The notes beneath the pieces were generated by a model, which saw only the letters and a program-made list of their open reading frames with translations, had not been told where the DNA came from and did not search any database. From Paenibacillus sp. J5C2022 (GTDB lineage: Bacteria > Bacillota > Bacilli > Paenibacillales > Paenibacillaceae): 64,000 bases of DNA. A program made the position numbers and the translations under genes. The stretch spans positions 1-64,000 of the forward strand of contig NZ_JAOQJC010000015.1 of assembly GCF_025567625.1 (NCBI RefSeq). Direction: 5' to 3'. Positions 43,356-52,773 of the stretch are shown here, in pieces (the first letter of the stretch is position 1; each line of letters starts with the position of its first letter).

Positions 43356-44240
43356 ATGAGACGATACATTCACGCATACGGTTACGGATACTTGCTTCTA
43401 TTGCCGGTCGTCCTTTATATAGTAGCGTTTCAATTTTATCCGCTGATCGAGACGGTCCGTCTGAGCCTGTTCGATTATTCCTTGCTGGCATCCGGGCCAA
43501 TGTCCTTCACCGGCTTGGACAATTACTTGGCGCTGCTGACAGAAGACCGTGCGTTTTGGCGGATCTTTCAAAACAGCTTGCTCTGGGTATTGGGATCGAC
43601 CGCTCTGCAATTTCTGATCGCTATTCCGGCGGCGCTGGTGTTATTCAGCAAAATCAAGTGGAGAGGCTTGTGGCGGGGGCTGATGATGGTGCCCTGGGTA
43701 TCCCCAGTCGTCGTGATAGGGATTATATGGAAGTGGATATATGACGGCCATTACGGACTGCTCAACCACTACATGAGCGAGTTGAAGCTGATTCAGGAAA
43801 ATATCATTTGGCTAGGCCATGAATATTGGGTTTGGCCGGCGCTTCTGCTTACTTCGGCATGGAAAGGGTTTCCCTACATTACGCTGATGCTGCTGTCGGG
43901 ATTAACCGGCTTATCGAAGGATATGATTGAAGCGGCCCATGTGGACGGAGCGAATGCCTGGCAGCGCTTTACGCAAATTATCTTGCCGCTTCTGAAGCCG
44001 ATCATCTATGTGACCGGGCTGGTCAGCATTGTCGCGTCGTGGACCAAATTCGAGATGATCTGGGCGCTTACCGGAGGTGGCCCGGGCTATGCGACAAGTA
44101 TTCTGCCAACGTATTTATACACGCACTCCTTCGTCTATTTCGACTTGGGCAAGGGTTCGGCAATCGCCACATTGTCGATGCTGCTCGTTCTTGTCATCGT
44201 CGTCCTGTACGTCCGGCTGTTCGGACGGAATTTGGACTAG
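43356..44240 (+). CDS. Sugar ABC transporter permease, MalF/UgpA-like
   Basis: Six-helix permease of 294 residues starting GYGYLLLLPVVLYIVAFQFYPL, with the EAA docking loop MIEAAHVDGANAWQRFTQIILPLLKP near 190-215 and the conserved WALTGGGPGYATSILPTYLY. Starts 27 bp after the binding-protein gene. No ATPase gene is in the operon, so a shared MsmX-like ATPase is expected. Confidence 0.94.
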   Translation: MRRYIHAYGYGYLLLLPVVLYIVAFQFYPLIETVRLSLFDYSLLASGPMSFTGLDNYLALLTEDRAFWRIFQNSLLWVLGSTALQFLIAIPAALVLFSKIKWRGLWRGLMMVPWVSPVVVIGIIWKWIYDGHYGLLNHYMSELKLIQENIIWLGHEYWVWPALLLTSAWKGFPYITLMLLSGLTGLSKDMIEAAHVDGANAWQRFTQIILPLLKPIIYVTGLVSIVASWTKFEMIWALTGGGPGYATSILPTYLYTHSFVYFDLGKGSAIATLSMLLVLVIVVLYVRLFGRNLD

Positions 44241-44254
44241 AGGAGGTGCGGCTG

Positions 44255-45094
44255 ATGAAAGAATCACAGATTCAAACCGGTTTTCGATATGTTAGTTTGA
44301 TGGTACTTATGTTATTTACGCTGCTGCCGTTTTTATGGCTGATCGATACAACCTTCAAGACCGACACGGAAATGTTCGCGTCGGTGCCTTCCTGGCTGAT
44401 ACAGAAGCCAACCTGGGAGCACTATGGATGGGCGTTGACGGATCACGGATTGCAGCTGGGGCGGCTGCTGCTCAACTCGGTTGTCGTATGCGCCGTGACT
44501 GCGCTCGCAACGGGACTGGTTGCTTGCATCAGCGGATACGGTCTGGCCAGGCATCGGGTGCCGGGAGTCAGTCTGGTGGTCGTGCTGATCGTGCTGGCGC
44601 AGATGATCCAAGGACCGCTGATCATGATACCGTGGTACAAAATGGCCGCTTCGTTATCTCTGCTGAATACAAAGACGGTGCTCGTGCTGATTTATGGAAC
44701 GCTCACAATTCCGGTTGGCGTATGGATCATGAGTGGATTTTTCAAGACGATTCCGATCGAATTGGAGGAAGCGGCGCATATGGATGGCGCGGGCAGGCTT
44801 CGTACGCTGTTCACGGTCATTATTCCGCTGGCGCTGCCGGGGCTTATCGCCGTCAGCTTGTACGCATTCATTCTGGGGTGGAACGACTACCAATACTCGC
44901 TTATTCTGACCAACTCGATTTCCGCGAAGACCGTTCAGGTTGGCATCGCGGAGCTGCTGGAGAGTCTTGGTTCTACTAATTGGGGCGGACTGTTAGCCAG
45001 CGGGGTTATTGTAATTCTTCCTATTATTGTCATTTTCGCCTTGATCCAGAAGTTTCTGATCGAAGGCATGACTGCAGGCAGCGTGAAAGGTTAA
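44255..45094 (+). CDS. Sugar ABC transporter permease, MalG/UgpE-like
   Basis: Permease of 279 residues from ATG 44255, fixed by AGGAGG eight bases upstream; longer in-frame extensions overlap the previous permease and are rejected. Six helices, EAA motif ELEEAAHMDGAGRLRTLFTVIIPLALPG at about 170-195 and the typical end QKFLIEGMTAGSVKG. It pairs with the preceding permease and precedes the lyase by 22 bp. Confidence 0.94.
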   Translation: MKESQIQTGFRYVSLMVLMLFTLLPFLWLIDTTFKTDTEMFASVPSWLIQKPTWEHYGWALTDHGLQLGRLLLNSVVVCAVTALATGLVACISGYGLARHRVPGVSLVVVLIVLAQMIQGPLIMIPWYKMAASLSLLNTKTVLVLIYGTLTIPVGVWIMSGFFKTIPIELEEAAHMDGAGRLRTLFTVIIPLALPGLIAVSLYAFILGWNDYQYSLILTNSISAKTVQVGIAELLESLGSTNWGGLLASGVIVILPIIVIFALIQKFLIEGMTAGSVKG

Positions 45095-45116
45095 TGCATG
45101 GTTCGCGAAAGGACGA

Positions 45117-46025
45117 ATGAATATGGAACAGTTAAAAGGAATTTTCACGGCGCTTCTGACGCCGATGCTGGATAATGACGAGATCGATTTCGAATCGCTT
45201 GAACGGCATATTCGTCATCAGATTGATGCCGGCATTCGCGGATTTTATGTAGGGGGCAGCACTGGGGAAGGGTTCATGCTGTCACTGGAGGAGAGAGAGC
45301 AGCTTCTGGAAGCGGTCATTCAGGCCTGTGGAAAGCAAGTCCCGGTCATTGCCCATGCGGGCTGCATCGGTACGAATGACACGGTGCGATTGGCCAAGCA
45401 TGCCGAGCGGGCGGGTGCCGCCGCCGTGTCCGCCGTCGTGCCGTTCTATTACAAACCGTCGCCCGCCGAAATCAGGCGGCATTACGAGAAGGTGATGGCC
45501 GCCGCTTCACTGCCGATGATTATTTACCACTTCCCAGGAGCGACGGGGGTTAGTCTGGATCTGGGGTTCTATGAGGAAATGGCGTTGCATCCGCAATGTG
45601 CCGGCGTCAAGTTCACTTCCCTCAACTTGTACGAAATGGAGCAGATCCGGGCGCGCTGCGGCGAAGATTTCCTCATCTACAACGGTCATGACGAAGTATA
45701 TGCAGGCGGCGCACTGCTGGGAGCGGACGGCGCGATCGGCAGCACGATGAACATGATGCCCCATCTCTTCACGGAAATGCATGTCCGCTCTAAGGCGGGC
45801 GATTGGGCGTCGCTCCGGCCGCTTCAGCGCGCAGCCAACGCAATTATAGCGGATATGACAACTTATGACGTTATTCCGTACGAGAAATATATGCTGTATC
45901 TGCAAGGCGTGATCGCTTCGCCGAAGACACGGGAGCCACTGAAGCAGCTGGATGCGGAGGAGACTCGGCGCATACGGGCTTTTTACGAAACAAACGATGC
46001 GCTCATGCGCTATGCTGTCCGTTGA
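45117..46025 (+). CDS. N-acetylneuraminate lyase-like aldolase (DapA/NanA superfamily)
   Basis: Class I aldolase of 302 residues, (beta/alpha)8 fold. The Schiff-base lysine is K165 in AGVKFTS and the catalytic tyrosine Y137 in IIYHFPG, numbers identical to E. coli NanA. GGSTGEGF (47-54) binds the carboxylate of the keto acid. The NanA-type GGSTGE form favours N-acetylneuraminate lyase or a related nonulosonate/keto-acid aldolase over dihydrodipicolinate synthase. Either ATG 45117 or ATG 45123 may be used; AAAGGA fits the second better. With the sialidase-like protein and importer it suggests breakdown of a sialic-acid-like sugar to pyruvate and an N-acyl hexosamine. No nanE or nanK is present here. 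Confidence 0.85.
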   Translation: MNMEQLKGIFTALLTPMLDNDEIDFESLERHIRHQIDAGIRGFYVGGSTGEGFMLSLEEREQLLEAVIQACGKQVPVIAHAGCIGTNDTVRLAKHAERAGAAAVSAVVPFYYKPSPAEIRRHYEKVMAAASLPMIIYHFPGATGVSLDLGFYEEMALHPQCAGVKFTSLNLYEMEQIRARCGEDFLIYNGHDEVYAGGALLGADGAIGSTMNMMPHLFTEMHVRSKAGDWASLRPLQRAANAIIADMTTYDVIPYEKYMLYLQGVIASPKTREPLKQLDAEETRRIRAFYETNDALMRYAVR

Positions 46026-46048
46026 ACAGCATAAGGCCTGAACAATAA

Positions 46049-46091
46049 AACGAAACGAGACAAACCGATAAGCGGTTTGTCTCGTTTCGTT
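46049..46091. terminator. Bidirectional terminator between the lyase gene and hemQ
   Basis: A perfect 19-bp stem: AACGAAACGAGACAAACCG (46049-46067) and its complement (46073-46091) around ATAAG, with A- and T-rich flanks. It separates convergent genes. Confidence 0.93.
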
Positions 46092-46096
46092 GCCAT

Positions 46097-46843
46097 TTAT
46101 ATGCTGAGCAGTTCGTCGACCTTCTCATCGTCCAGCAGGTTGCCGACATAGAAGTCGCCGAAGTCGCCGAATCTGGCGCTTACTTCGTCGAAGCGCATCT
46201 CATAGACGAGCTTCTTGAATTGCAGTGCGTCGTTAGCGAACAGCGTTACGCCCCACTCCCAATTGTCCAGGCCGACGGAGCCGGTAATGATCTGCTTCAC
46301 CTTGCCGGCATACTTGCGGCCGATCATGCCGTGGCTGCGCATCATGGCGCGGCGCTCCTCCATGTCCAGCATGTACCAGTTGTCGTTGCCGGAACGGCGC
46401 TTGTTCATGGGATAGAAGCAGATATGGCGCCACTTCGGCAGCTCGGGCTTCAGACGGGCGACGATTTCCGGATTTTCCATCGGGTCTCCGCCGGATGCCC
46501 CCATATAATTGCTCAGCTCTACAATGCTGACATAGGAGTAGGTAGGATATGTATAGCTGGCGAACGTCGTCTTGTTGAAGGCGACTTCAATCTCGTTCAA
46601 TTCCTCCAGCGTCTCGCGAAGATGCATGAATACGAAGTCGGCCTTCTGCCCGACGATGGAATAGACGGCGGTGCTGCCTTGCTTCTGCTGCTCGACGACT
46701 CCCCATTGTGCCAGGAAGGCGCGAAGCTCGTCCAGCGCCCACAGCCGCTCGCTCTCCTCGGCGAGTCGCCATGCCGTCCAGTCCATGCTGCGGAAGTCAT
46801 GCAGCGCGTACCAGCCTTCCAATGTTTGTGCGGCTTCACTCAT
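46097..46843 (-). CDS. hemQ: Coproheme decarboxylase (HemQ/ChdC), chlorite-dismutase fold
   Basis: Final enzyme of the coproporphyrin-dependent haem pathway of Gram-positive bacteria; converts coproheme III to haem b using peroxide. The 248-residue length is that of Firmicute HemQ. Visible conserved blocks are [15 protein letters not shown] (which includes the catalytic-tyrosine region), [31 protein letters not shown] with the proximal histidine H171, and [17 protein letters not shown]. Free-standing and convergent with the lyase gene. Haem supply suits the succinate dehydrogenase encoded in the window. Confidence 0.95.
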   Translation of the reverse strand: MSEAAQTLEGWYALHDFRSMDWTAWRLAEESERLWALDELRAFLAQWGVVEQQKQGSTAVYSIVGQKADFVFMHLRETLEELNEIEVAFNKTTFASYTYPTYSYVSIVELSNYMGASGGDPMENPEIVARLKPELPKWRHICFYPMNKRRSGNDNWYMLDMEERRAMMRSHGMIGRKYAGKVKQIITGSVGLDNWEWGVTLFANDALQFKKLVYEMRFDEVSARFGDFGDFYVGNLLDDEKVDELLSI

Positions 46844-47042
46844 AGCTCGTGATGCTCCTCTCTAGATATACTGCTTTCATTGTAGCGTAATGTGCTCCCG
46901 GGTAGCAAATGGCGGGATTGTGACATTTGACGGGGGCAGATTGACATTGGTTTCCGCTTTCATTACACTAGAACAAGTTATCACTGCGCAGACGGCTGAA
47001 GCATGCCGTATGTGAGCGGAGCAAGGGAAAGGGGCTGCTGCA

Positions 47043-47354
47043 ATGCCTGAGTTAGTCGTTAATATTGTTCAAATCGTCGTTGCAACGGTGCTGTTCTTCG
47101 TTATGATGTTCGGCATCGGCTTTATATTGAATATGCTGTTGAAGACGACATGGTTTCCGGTTGTGCTGTTCTTCATCGTGCTGATCGGACTCGCCATATG
47201 GTCCCCGTGGGACCCATCGGAGAATCCGTCAATGGACAACATCGGCACTTATACGCTGGTCTATTATATCCCCATTACAGGCGCGCTCATTGGCGCGTTT
47301 GTCAGCGGCTGGGCGATTCGGGCGCTCCGCAGGGGCGGTTACAAGATGTTTTAG
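47043..47354 (+). CDS. YuiB-like small membrane protein
   Basis: Membrane protein of 103 residues with three hydrophobic helices (about 8-33, 38-55, 70-95). The N-terminal VLFFVMMFGIGFILNMLLKTTWFPV resembles Bacillus YuiB, an uncharacterised membrane protein. Ends in RALRRGGYKMF. AAGGGAAAGGGG lies upstream of the ATG, and a terminator follows directly, so it is monocistronic. Function unknown. Confidence 0.78.
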   Translation: MPELVVNIVQIVVATVLFFVMMFGIGFILNMLLKTTWFPVVLFFIVLIGLAIWSPWDPSENPSMDNIGTYTLVYYIPITGALIGAFVSGWAIRALRRGGYKMF

Positions 47355-47385
47355 CGTCAAGCTGAATAACATGGGCGCAAGCGAT

Positions 47386-47413
47386 GAAAATCCCTCATTC
47401 GGGGGATTTTTCT
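47386..47413 (+). terminator. Terminator after the YuiB-like gene
   Basis: AAAATCCC (47387-47394) pairs with GGGATTTT (47403-47410) with a short loop, followed by a T-rich run. Confidence 0.82.
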
Positions 47414-47487
47414 ATTTTTCCTGATCGTTCGCAAGCGACCGATTTGTGCTAAAATGATAGAAAGTATGCTTGGGATGGAGAAGATTT

Positions 47488-49017
47488 ATGCGGATTGGAA
47501 GTATGTTGGAGTTCACGGAACATCACCGATATTACATATTTCGTGATTTTTCGTTAAGCAGTCTTGATCATAAAATGCTGACGTTAATCTATCAGCCGAT
47601 CGTTGGCGGGCTGGCAGTCTCTCTCTATCACCTGCTCTATCAGGGGATCGAAGAGGGGAAGAGCGGCTACTCCCGGCTGGAGCCGCAGCGCAAGCTGTTC
47701 CTCGGGCTTGGCATGGCCTTGGACGAGAAGAGCAGGCGGATGTTGATCGAGCAGGCGTCCAAGCTGGAGGCGGTCGGTCTGCTGCAGAGCAGCCGATTGG
47801 CCGTGCCGGAGCATGCGGAAGTGATCTATGAATATGAATTGATGTGCCCTCTATCGCCAGGAGAATTTTTCCAGACGGTGCATCTGACGATGCTGCTGCG
47901 CGACAAGGTAGGCAAGTATGCGGTGATCTCGCTGCGTGAATCGTTCGGCTCCAGCGAGCCGGATGAACTGGCTCATGCCCAGTTGGAGAAAGAGAACATA
48001 TCGGTGCCTTTCTACGAGCTGTTCCAGCTGAATATGCAGTCATTCGATACGGAGCTGGAGCAGGCGCTGACGGAGGTGGCTCCGGCGCGTCAGGCAGCGC
48101 CGCGCGCTGAGCTGGCTTCGGCACGCATTCCCTATGGGGAGATCATTCTGCGATTTCCTCGCAATTCCGCCAACCGCTCCAGTGTGGAGCGGCTGCGGCA
48201 TCGTCCCGACAGTCTCGCACAAGTGAATTATGTCGCTTATAAATACAACTTGAACGTGACCGGGCTATGCAGGCTGCTGGATGAAGACGATATTTTCGAC
48301 AGCAATGGGGAATTGAATGTGGACGAGCTGCAGTTGAAGGCGAACGGCTTGTATCGCCATCAGCTGAAGCGGGATGAAGGCCGGGAGAAGGTGCTTGCGC
48401 GAGCGGAGGCGATGGCTGGAGAAGCGGACGACGAAGAGCGGGATGAGCCGGAGTATGAGGTGTCGGAGCAATACTTCCTGCCTGTGCCGTCTCCGCTGCA
48501 GGGCCGCTGCGATATTCAGCAATATAATATGCTGATGCGCAACGAGCCGCATACGCGGTTTTTAAGACGGTTTTTCCCCGGTGCGGTTCCGGATTGGATT
48601 GTGAATGTGTTCGAACGGATCGATCTGCACTACAAGCTGGCGGGTCCGGTGATCAATGTGCTGATCCATTATGTGATCGGAAGCCAGGAAGCGGGACGGA
48701 TTACGCGCACCTATCTGGATGCAGTCGCCTCCAACATGCTGATGAAAGGGCTCGATACGTTCGAGAAGGCGGTTGTCTACGTGCGGGAGCAGGCGCAGAT
48801 GGAGCAAGACAAGGGGCTCCGTCAAGAGGCGGCGAGAAGCGCGGGAGCCGCTTCGGGCAAGCGAGCGTACGGCGGCAGAAGCGGCGGCAACGGCCGCTCC
48901 GCTTCGCGGAAGCCCTCCATCCCTATCGTGCAGGAAGGAACGAGGGATTCGGGGGTCACAGAAGCGGAGCTGGAGGAACTGCGCCGGCTGGCGCATAAGC
49001 TGGACGGGAAGCAGTGA
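47488..49017 (+). CDS. dnaB: Replication initiation and membrane attachment protein DnaB
   Basis: Firmicute primosome protein that, with DnaD and DnaI, loads the replicative helicase; unrelated to E. coli DnaB. From ATG 47488 (GGAG eight bases upstream) it has 509 residues. The N-terminal DnaB/DnaD winged-helix region (EFTEHHRYYIFRDFSLSSLDHKMLTLIYQPIVG) is followed by the C-terminal DnaD-like domain (about 375-440, WIVNVFERIDLHYKLAGPVINVLIHYVI). A basic, glycine-rich linker precedes the conserved tail LEELRRLAHKLDGKQ. Upstream of dnaI, the usual order. Its 3' end is duplicated just beyond the stop codon. Confidence 0.95.
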   Translation: MRIGSMLEFTEHHRYYIFRDFSLSSLDHKMLTLIYQPIVGGLAVSLYHLLYQGIEEGKSGYSRLEPQRKLFLGLGMALDEKSRRMLIEQASKLEAVGLLQSSRLAVPEHAEVIYEYELMCPLSPGEFFQTVHLTMLLRDKVGKYAVISLRESFGSSEPDELAHAQLEKENISVPFYELFQLNMQSFDTELEQALTEVAPARQAAPRAELASARIPYGEIILRFPRNSANRSSVERLRHRPDSLAQVNYVAYKYNLNVTGLCRLLDEDDIFDSNGELNVDELQLKANGLYRHQLKRDEGREKVLARAEAMAGEADDEERDEPEYEVSEQYFLPVPSPLQGRCDIQQYNMLMRNEPHTRFLRRFFPGAVPDWIVNVFERIDLHYKLAGPVINVLIHYVIGSQEAGRITRTYLDAVASNMLMKGLDTFEKAVVYVREQAQMEQDKGLRQEAARSAGAASGKRAYGGRSGGNGRSASRKPSIPIVQEGTRDSGVTEAELEELRRLAHKLDGKQ

Positions 49018-49143
49018 TGCCTGTACGGCTCCGATCGTGCAGGAAGGAACGAGGAATTCGGGAGTTTCGGAAGCAGAGCTGAAGGAACTTCGCCGGTTGG
49101 CGCATAAGCTGGACGGGAAGCAGTGATGCCTGTACGGCGTGAC
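48926..49143 (+). repeat. 109-bp duplication of the dnaB 3' end
   Basis: TCGTGCAGGAAGGAACGAGG begins at 48926 and again at 49035. The first copy encodes the last residues of DnaB and its stop; the second lies wholly after the stop in another frame. It would still encode PIVQEGTRNSGVSEAEL and KELRRLAHKLDGKQ. Most differences between copies are synonymous in that frame. The second copy fills most of the dnaB-dnaI gap. Confidence 0.9.
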
Positions 49144-49217
49144 TGCGCGGGCAGAGACAAACTGTTGGCTGGGCGTACGGTTTTTCACAGAATTTTTAGC
49201 GGGAGGAGGAATGAAGA

Positions 49218-50177
49218 ATGGAATCTTTGGGCGACTTGTTGAAGTCATGGCCGACGGGGCAGTCTATCGCCCGGCAAGCCGAGCAGAAGCTGGCCGAGCT
49301 GAAGGAAGACCCGCTCGTTGCGAAGCTGCAGACGAAGTATCCCCAGTTGGACGAGGATTTGCTTCGCCGCAATTTGAATCGCGTCTATCAGTACGCGACA
49401 GAGTATAACAACTGCTCCAATTGTCCTGGACTGGATGCTTGTCCCAACGATTACGAAGGCCATTATACGATGCTTCATGCCGAGGAATTGAACGGAGCGA
49501 TGCAACTGTACGACCGGAAGGTATCCTGCAAGAAATTCCTAGCCCGTCAGGCGGAAGAGGCCGTACGCAGCCGGATACGCAGCTTTTATGTGGATGAGAA
49601 GGCGCTGCGGCGGGTATATTCCTCCGATGAGATATTGACAAGAGATCTGGAGCGGGCGAAGGCTGTCGGACAGCTGTTGCGCTATATCGACCGGACCCGG
49701 GATCACGGACTGCAGCAGGAAGGCTTGTATCTTGCGGGAAGGTTCGGTACGGGCAAGACTTTTCTCATGTGCTATCTGCTTCAGGAGCTTGCGAAGGTCG
49801 GCTACTCCGGGGTGATCGTCTACATGCCGGATTTTGTGGAGGATTTGAAATCGCTCATGCACGAACCCGGCAAGCTGAAGGAGACGGTGGAGTTGATGAA
49901 AGAGACGGACCTGCTCGTCTTCGACGACATCGGTGCGGAGAACTTGAATCCATGGGTGCGCGATCATGTGCTGGGAGCAATCTTGAACTACCGGATGGAG
50001 CGGAAGCCGACATTCTATACGTCGAACTACGATCTGGATGCGCTGGAGAGACACTTCAGCTTCACGAACAAGGACGGCGAGGACATTCATAAGGCGGAGC
50101 GGATTATGGATCGCATCAGACCTTATGTAGAGAATGTGATGGTGACGGGAGAGAACAAGCGAGGGCGCAAAGCGTGA
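49218..50177 (+). CDS. dnaI: Helicase loader DnaI
   Basis: AAA+ ATPase of 319 residues that loads the replicative helicase during initiation and restart. The N-terminal zinc region has C66, C69 and C75 (NCSNCPGLDAC), a histidine near residue 82 and a further cysteine, VSCKKF. The ATPase core has Walker A AGRFGTGKTF (about 174-183), Walker B DLLVFDDIGAENLN and sensor-like YTSNYDL. GGGAGGAGG precedes the ATG. Downstream of dnaB, probably co-transcribed across the duplicated 109-bp segment, and followed by a strong hairpin. Confidence 0.96.
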   Translation: MESLGDLLKSWPTGQSIARQAEQKLAELKEDPLVAKLQTKYPQLDEDLLRRNLNRVYQYATEYNNCSNCPGLDACPNDYEGHYTMLHAEELNGAMQLYDRKVSCKKFLARQAEEAVRSRIRSFYVDEKALRRVYSSDEILTRDLERAKAVGQLLRYIDRTRDHGLQQEGLYLAGRFGTGKTFLMCYLLQELAKVGYSGVIVYMPDFVEDLKSLMHEPGKLKETVELMKETDLLVFDDIGAENLNPWVRDHVLGAILNYRMERKPTFYTSNYDLDALERHFSFTNKDGEDIHKAERIMDRIRPYVENVMVTGENKRGRKA

Positions 50178-50182
50178 ATGAA

Positions 50183-50229
50183 GAAAGCTCCGTGCGAACC
50201 GCCATATTGGCGGCAGGCATGGAGCTTTC
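50183..50229. terminator. Terminator after dnaI
   Basis: GAAAGCTCC (50183-50191) pairs with GGAGCTTTC (50221-50229); an inner CCGCCA/TGGCGG helix extends the structure. It separates convergent dnaI and the YqzM-like gene. Confidence 0.85.
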
Positions 50230-50240
50230 CTTCGCATTGT

Positions 50241-50387
50241 CTAGGAAATGATAAACTTCACAATAACCGCAGCGGCGAACACAATGGTCATGAAACCAAG
50301 CATGCCGCCAAAGCCGAACACGACGTCCATCAAATCATGGCGCGGCTCTTCATTCACATGCTCGCGCGGATCTCTTACATTTTCCAT
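50241..50387 (-). CDS. YqzM-like small membrane protein
   Basis: Protein of 48 residues starting MENVRDPREHVNEEPRHDLM with one C-terminal transmembrane helix, MLGFMTIVFAAAVIVKFII. GGAGG lies eight bases before the ATG, and a promoter is visible at 50424-50453. Size and layout match the YqzM family of small Bacillus membrane proteins with no known role. A longer in-frame extension upstream lacks a start signal. Confidence 0.8.
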   Translation of the reverse strand: MENVRDPREHVNEEPRHDLMDVVFGFGGMLGFMTIVFAAAVIVKFIIS

Positions 50388-50423
50388 TCCAAAGTCCTCC
50401 TTGACAGACCTTATGCTTTCATT

Positions 50424-50453
50424 AGTATACCCAAACTTCGGAAGGATTGTAAA
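50424..50453 (-). promoter_or_regulatory. Predicted promoter of the YqzM-like gene
   Basis: On the minus strand TTTACA (50453-50448), 18-bp spacer and TATACT (50429-50424), giving a leader of about 30 bases. Confidence 0.6.
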
Positions 50454-50550
50454 GCGAATATGATGACAATTGTAAGGCAAGGAATGCTGAGCGTATTGCC
50501 GATATGCTACAATTAAGATCGCCAAAGCAAGTTGAGGGGAGGGCCTATGA

Positions 50551-52773
50551 ATGGTGGATAGAGAAAAAAACGACAGCCAAGCGCCTTCGGGCGATTTCGC
50601 GAAAGCCAAGGAGCATATCCGGAACAAGCTGGCGCTGCTGCCGGACAATCCGGGCTGTTACCTGATGAAGAACGGCGAAGGAACGATTATATACGTCGGC
50701 AAAGCCAAGGTGCTGAAGAACAGAGTTCGTTCTTATTTCAACGGCAGTCACGACGGCAAAACGCAGCGGCTGGTATCGGAAATCCGCGATTTTGAATTCA
50801 TAATTACATCCTCCAACATGGAGGCGCTCATTCTGGAGTGCAATCTGATCAAGCAGCATAATCCTCGGTACAATGTACTGCTGAAGGACGACAAGTCGTT
50901 CCCATACATTAAAATAACGAATGAGCGCCATCCCAAGCTAGAGGTCACCCGACGCATCGTGAAGGATAAGGGGAAGTACTTCGGCCCGTATCCGAACGCC
51001 TACGCCGCACAGCAGACGAAGAAGCTGCTGGACCGGCTGTATCCGCTCCGCAAGTGCAATACGCTGCCAGACAAGGTATGTCTGTATTATCATATGGGCC
51101 AGTGCATCGCGCCTTGCGAATACGATGTGGAGCAGGCGGAGTATGACCGTATGATCGGCGAGATCAGCCGCTTCCTGAAGGGCGGGCATGATATTGTGAA
51201 AGAAGAGCTGCAGCGCAAGATGGAGCAGGCGGCGGGAGCGCTGGAGTTCGAGCGGGCGAAGGAATACCGGGACCAGCTGCAGGCGATAGATGCGGTTATG
51301 GAGAAGCAGAAAATAACGATGTCCGACGCGATGGATCGCGATATTTTTGGCTATGCGGTGGAGAAGGGCTGGATGTGCGTTCAAATCCTGTATATGCGGT
51401 CGGGCAAGCTAATTGAACGGCATGGAACCAGCTTCCCGTACTACGGTGAAGAGTATGACGATTTCATCTCCTTCGTCACTCAATACTACAGCGATAATCC
51501 GGCGCTTCCGAAGCAGATTCTGCTGCCGCATCCGCCGGAGCGTGATGACGAGCAGGAGGAGACGGTCGTCGCTTCCTTGCAGGACTGGCTGAAGGTGAAG
51601 GTGCTTATTCCGCAGCGCGGCAAGAAAAGCCAGGTGGTGCAGATGGCTTACGACAATGCCCGGATGATGCTGGAGGAGAAATTCAGGCTGATCGAGCGGG
51701 ATGAAGCGCGCAGCGTGAAGGCGGCGGAGTCGCTGGCGGAATGGTTGGAGTTGCCCTCGGTGCACCGAATTGAAGCGTTCGACAACTCCAACATTCAAGG
51801 GACGAACCCCGTCTCAGCGATGGTGGTGTTCACCGACGGCAAGCCGGATCGGAAAGCGTACCGGAAGTACAAGGTGAAGACGGTAGCCGGTCCCGACGAC
51901 TACGAGACGATGCGCGAGGTAGTCCGTCGCCGCTATGAGCGGATGCTGAAGGAAGGTGGGACGCCGCCGGATCTGATCGTGGTGGACGGCGGCAAAGGGC
52001 AGATCGCGGCGGCGATCGATGTGCTGGAGAATGAGCTGGGGCTGGCGATTCCGGTATGCGGTCTCGTCAAGGACGACAAGCATAAGACGGCTCAGCTTAT
52101 GACGGGCGATCCGCCGCGCATTGTGCCTCTGCCGCGTGACAGCCAGGAATTCTACTTGCTGCAACGGATACAAGACGAGGTACATCGCTTCGCCATCAGC
52201 TTCCATCGTCAGCAGCGGGCGAAGTCGATGGTGGAGTCGCGGCTCGACAGCATTCCCGGTATCGGGGAAAAGCGGCGCAAGCTGCTATTGAAGCACTTCG
52301 GCTCCATTAAGCGGATTAAGGAAGCGGCTGTGGAGGATTTCAGGCCGCTATCTATCGGCGACAAGCTGGCCGCGACGATTCTGGCGGCGCTGAGGGAGGA
52401 ACCGGCGTCGGCGGTGGAGGCGGTGGAGGCGGTGTCCGAAGCCGAATCCGAGTCCATATCGGACTCCATATCGGACCCCGTATCCGAGTCCGTGCAGGAC
52501 CCCATATCGGACCTCGTATCCGAGTCCGTACCGGACCCCATATCGGACCCCGTATCCGAGTCCGTACCGGACCCCATATCGGACCTCGTATCCGAGTCCG
52601 TACCGGACCCCATATCGGACCCCGTATCGGACCCCATATCGGACCTCGTATCCGAGTCCGTATCGGACCCCATATCGGACCCCGTATCCGAGTCCGTATC
52701 GGACCCCATATCGGACCCCGTATCCAAGCCCGGGTCTGGGCAAGGTCAGCAGGAAGAGCGGCAAGAGCAATAG
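50551..52773 (+). CDS. uvrC: Excinuclease ABC subunit C with a repetitive C-terminal tail
   Basis: Nucleotide-excision-repair endonuclease making both incisions. Residues 1-617 are standard: GIY-YIG domain ([20 protein letters not shown]), the UVR helix ([17 protein letters not shown]) that contacts UvrB, the RNase H-like domain ([16 protein letters not shown]) and tandem helix-hairpin-helices ([20 protein letters not shown]). Residues 618-740 are an added acidic tail built from four-residue units such as DPIS, DPVS and ESVP, ending [15 protein letters not shown]; typical UvrC stops near residue 600. GGGGAGGG is the ribosome site. The tail is probably disordered and tolerated. All catalytic domains look intact. 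Confidence 0.96.
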   Translation: MVDREKNDSQAPSGDFAKAKEHIRNKLALLPDNPGCYLMKNGEGTIIYVGKAKVLKNRVRSYFNGSHDGKTQRLVSEIRDFEFIITSSNMEALILECNLIKQHNPRYNVLLKDDKSFPYIKITNERHPKLEVTRRIVKDKGKYFGPYPNAYAAQQTKKLLDRLYPLRKCNTLPDKVCLYYHMGQCIAPCEYDVEQAEYDRMIGEISRFLKGGHDIVKEELQRKMEQAAGALEFERAKEYRDQLQAIDAVMEKQKITMSDAMDRDIFGYAVEKGWMCVQILYMRSGKLIERHGTSFPYYGEEYDDFISFVTQYYSDNPALPKQILLPHPPERDDEQEETVVASLQDWLKVKVLIPQRGKKSQVVQMAYDNARMMLEEKFRLIERDEARSVKAAESLAEWLELPSVHRIEAFDNSNIQGTNPVSAMVVFTDGKPDRKAYRKYKVKTVAGPDDYETMREVVRRRYERMLKEGGTPPDLIVVDGGKGQIAAAIDVLENELGLAIPVCGLVKDDKHKTAQLMTGDPPRIVPLPRDSQEFYLLQRIQDEVHRFAISFHRQQRAKSMVESRLDSIPGIGEKRRKLLLKHFGSIKRIKEAAVEDFRPLSIGDKLAATILAALREEPASAVEAVEAVSEAESESISDSISDPVSESVQDPISDLVSESVPDPISDPVSESVPDPISDLVSESVPDPISDPVSDPISDLVSESVSDPISDPVSESVSDPISDPVSKPGSGQGQQEERQEQ
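52441..52732. repeat. 12-bp/36-bp repeats inside the 3' end of uvrC
   Basis: Twelve-base units (GACCCCATATCG, GACCCCGTATCC, GAGTCCGTACCG) are organised into 36-bp higher-order units. They keep the uvrC frame and also hold frames open on the other strand, which explains long antisense open frames here. Confidence 0.92.
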
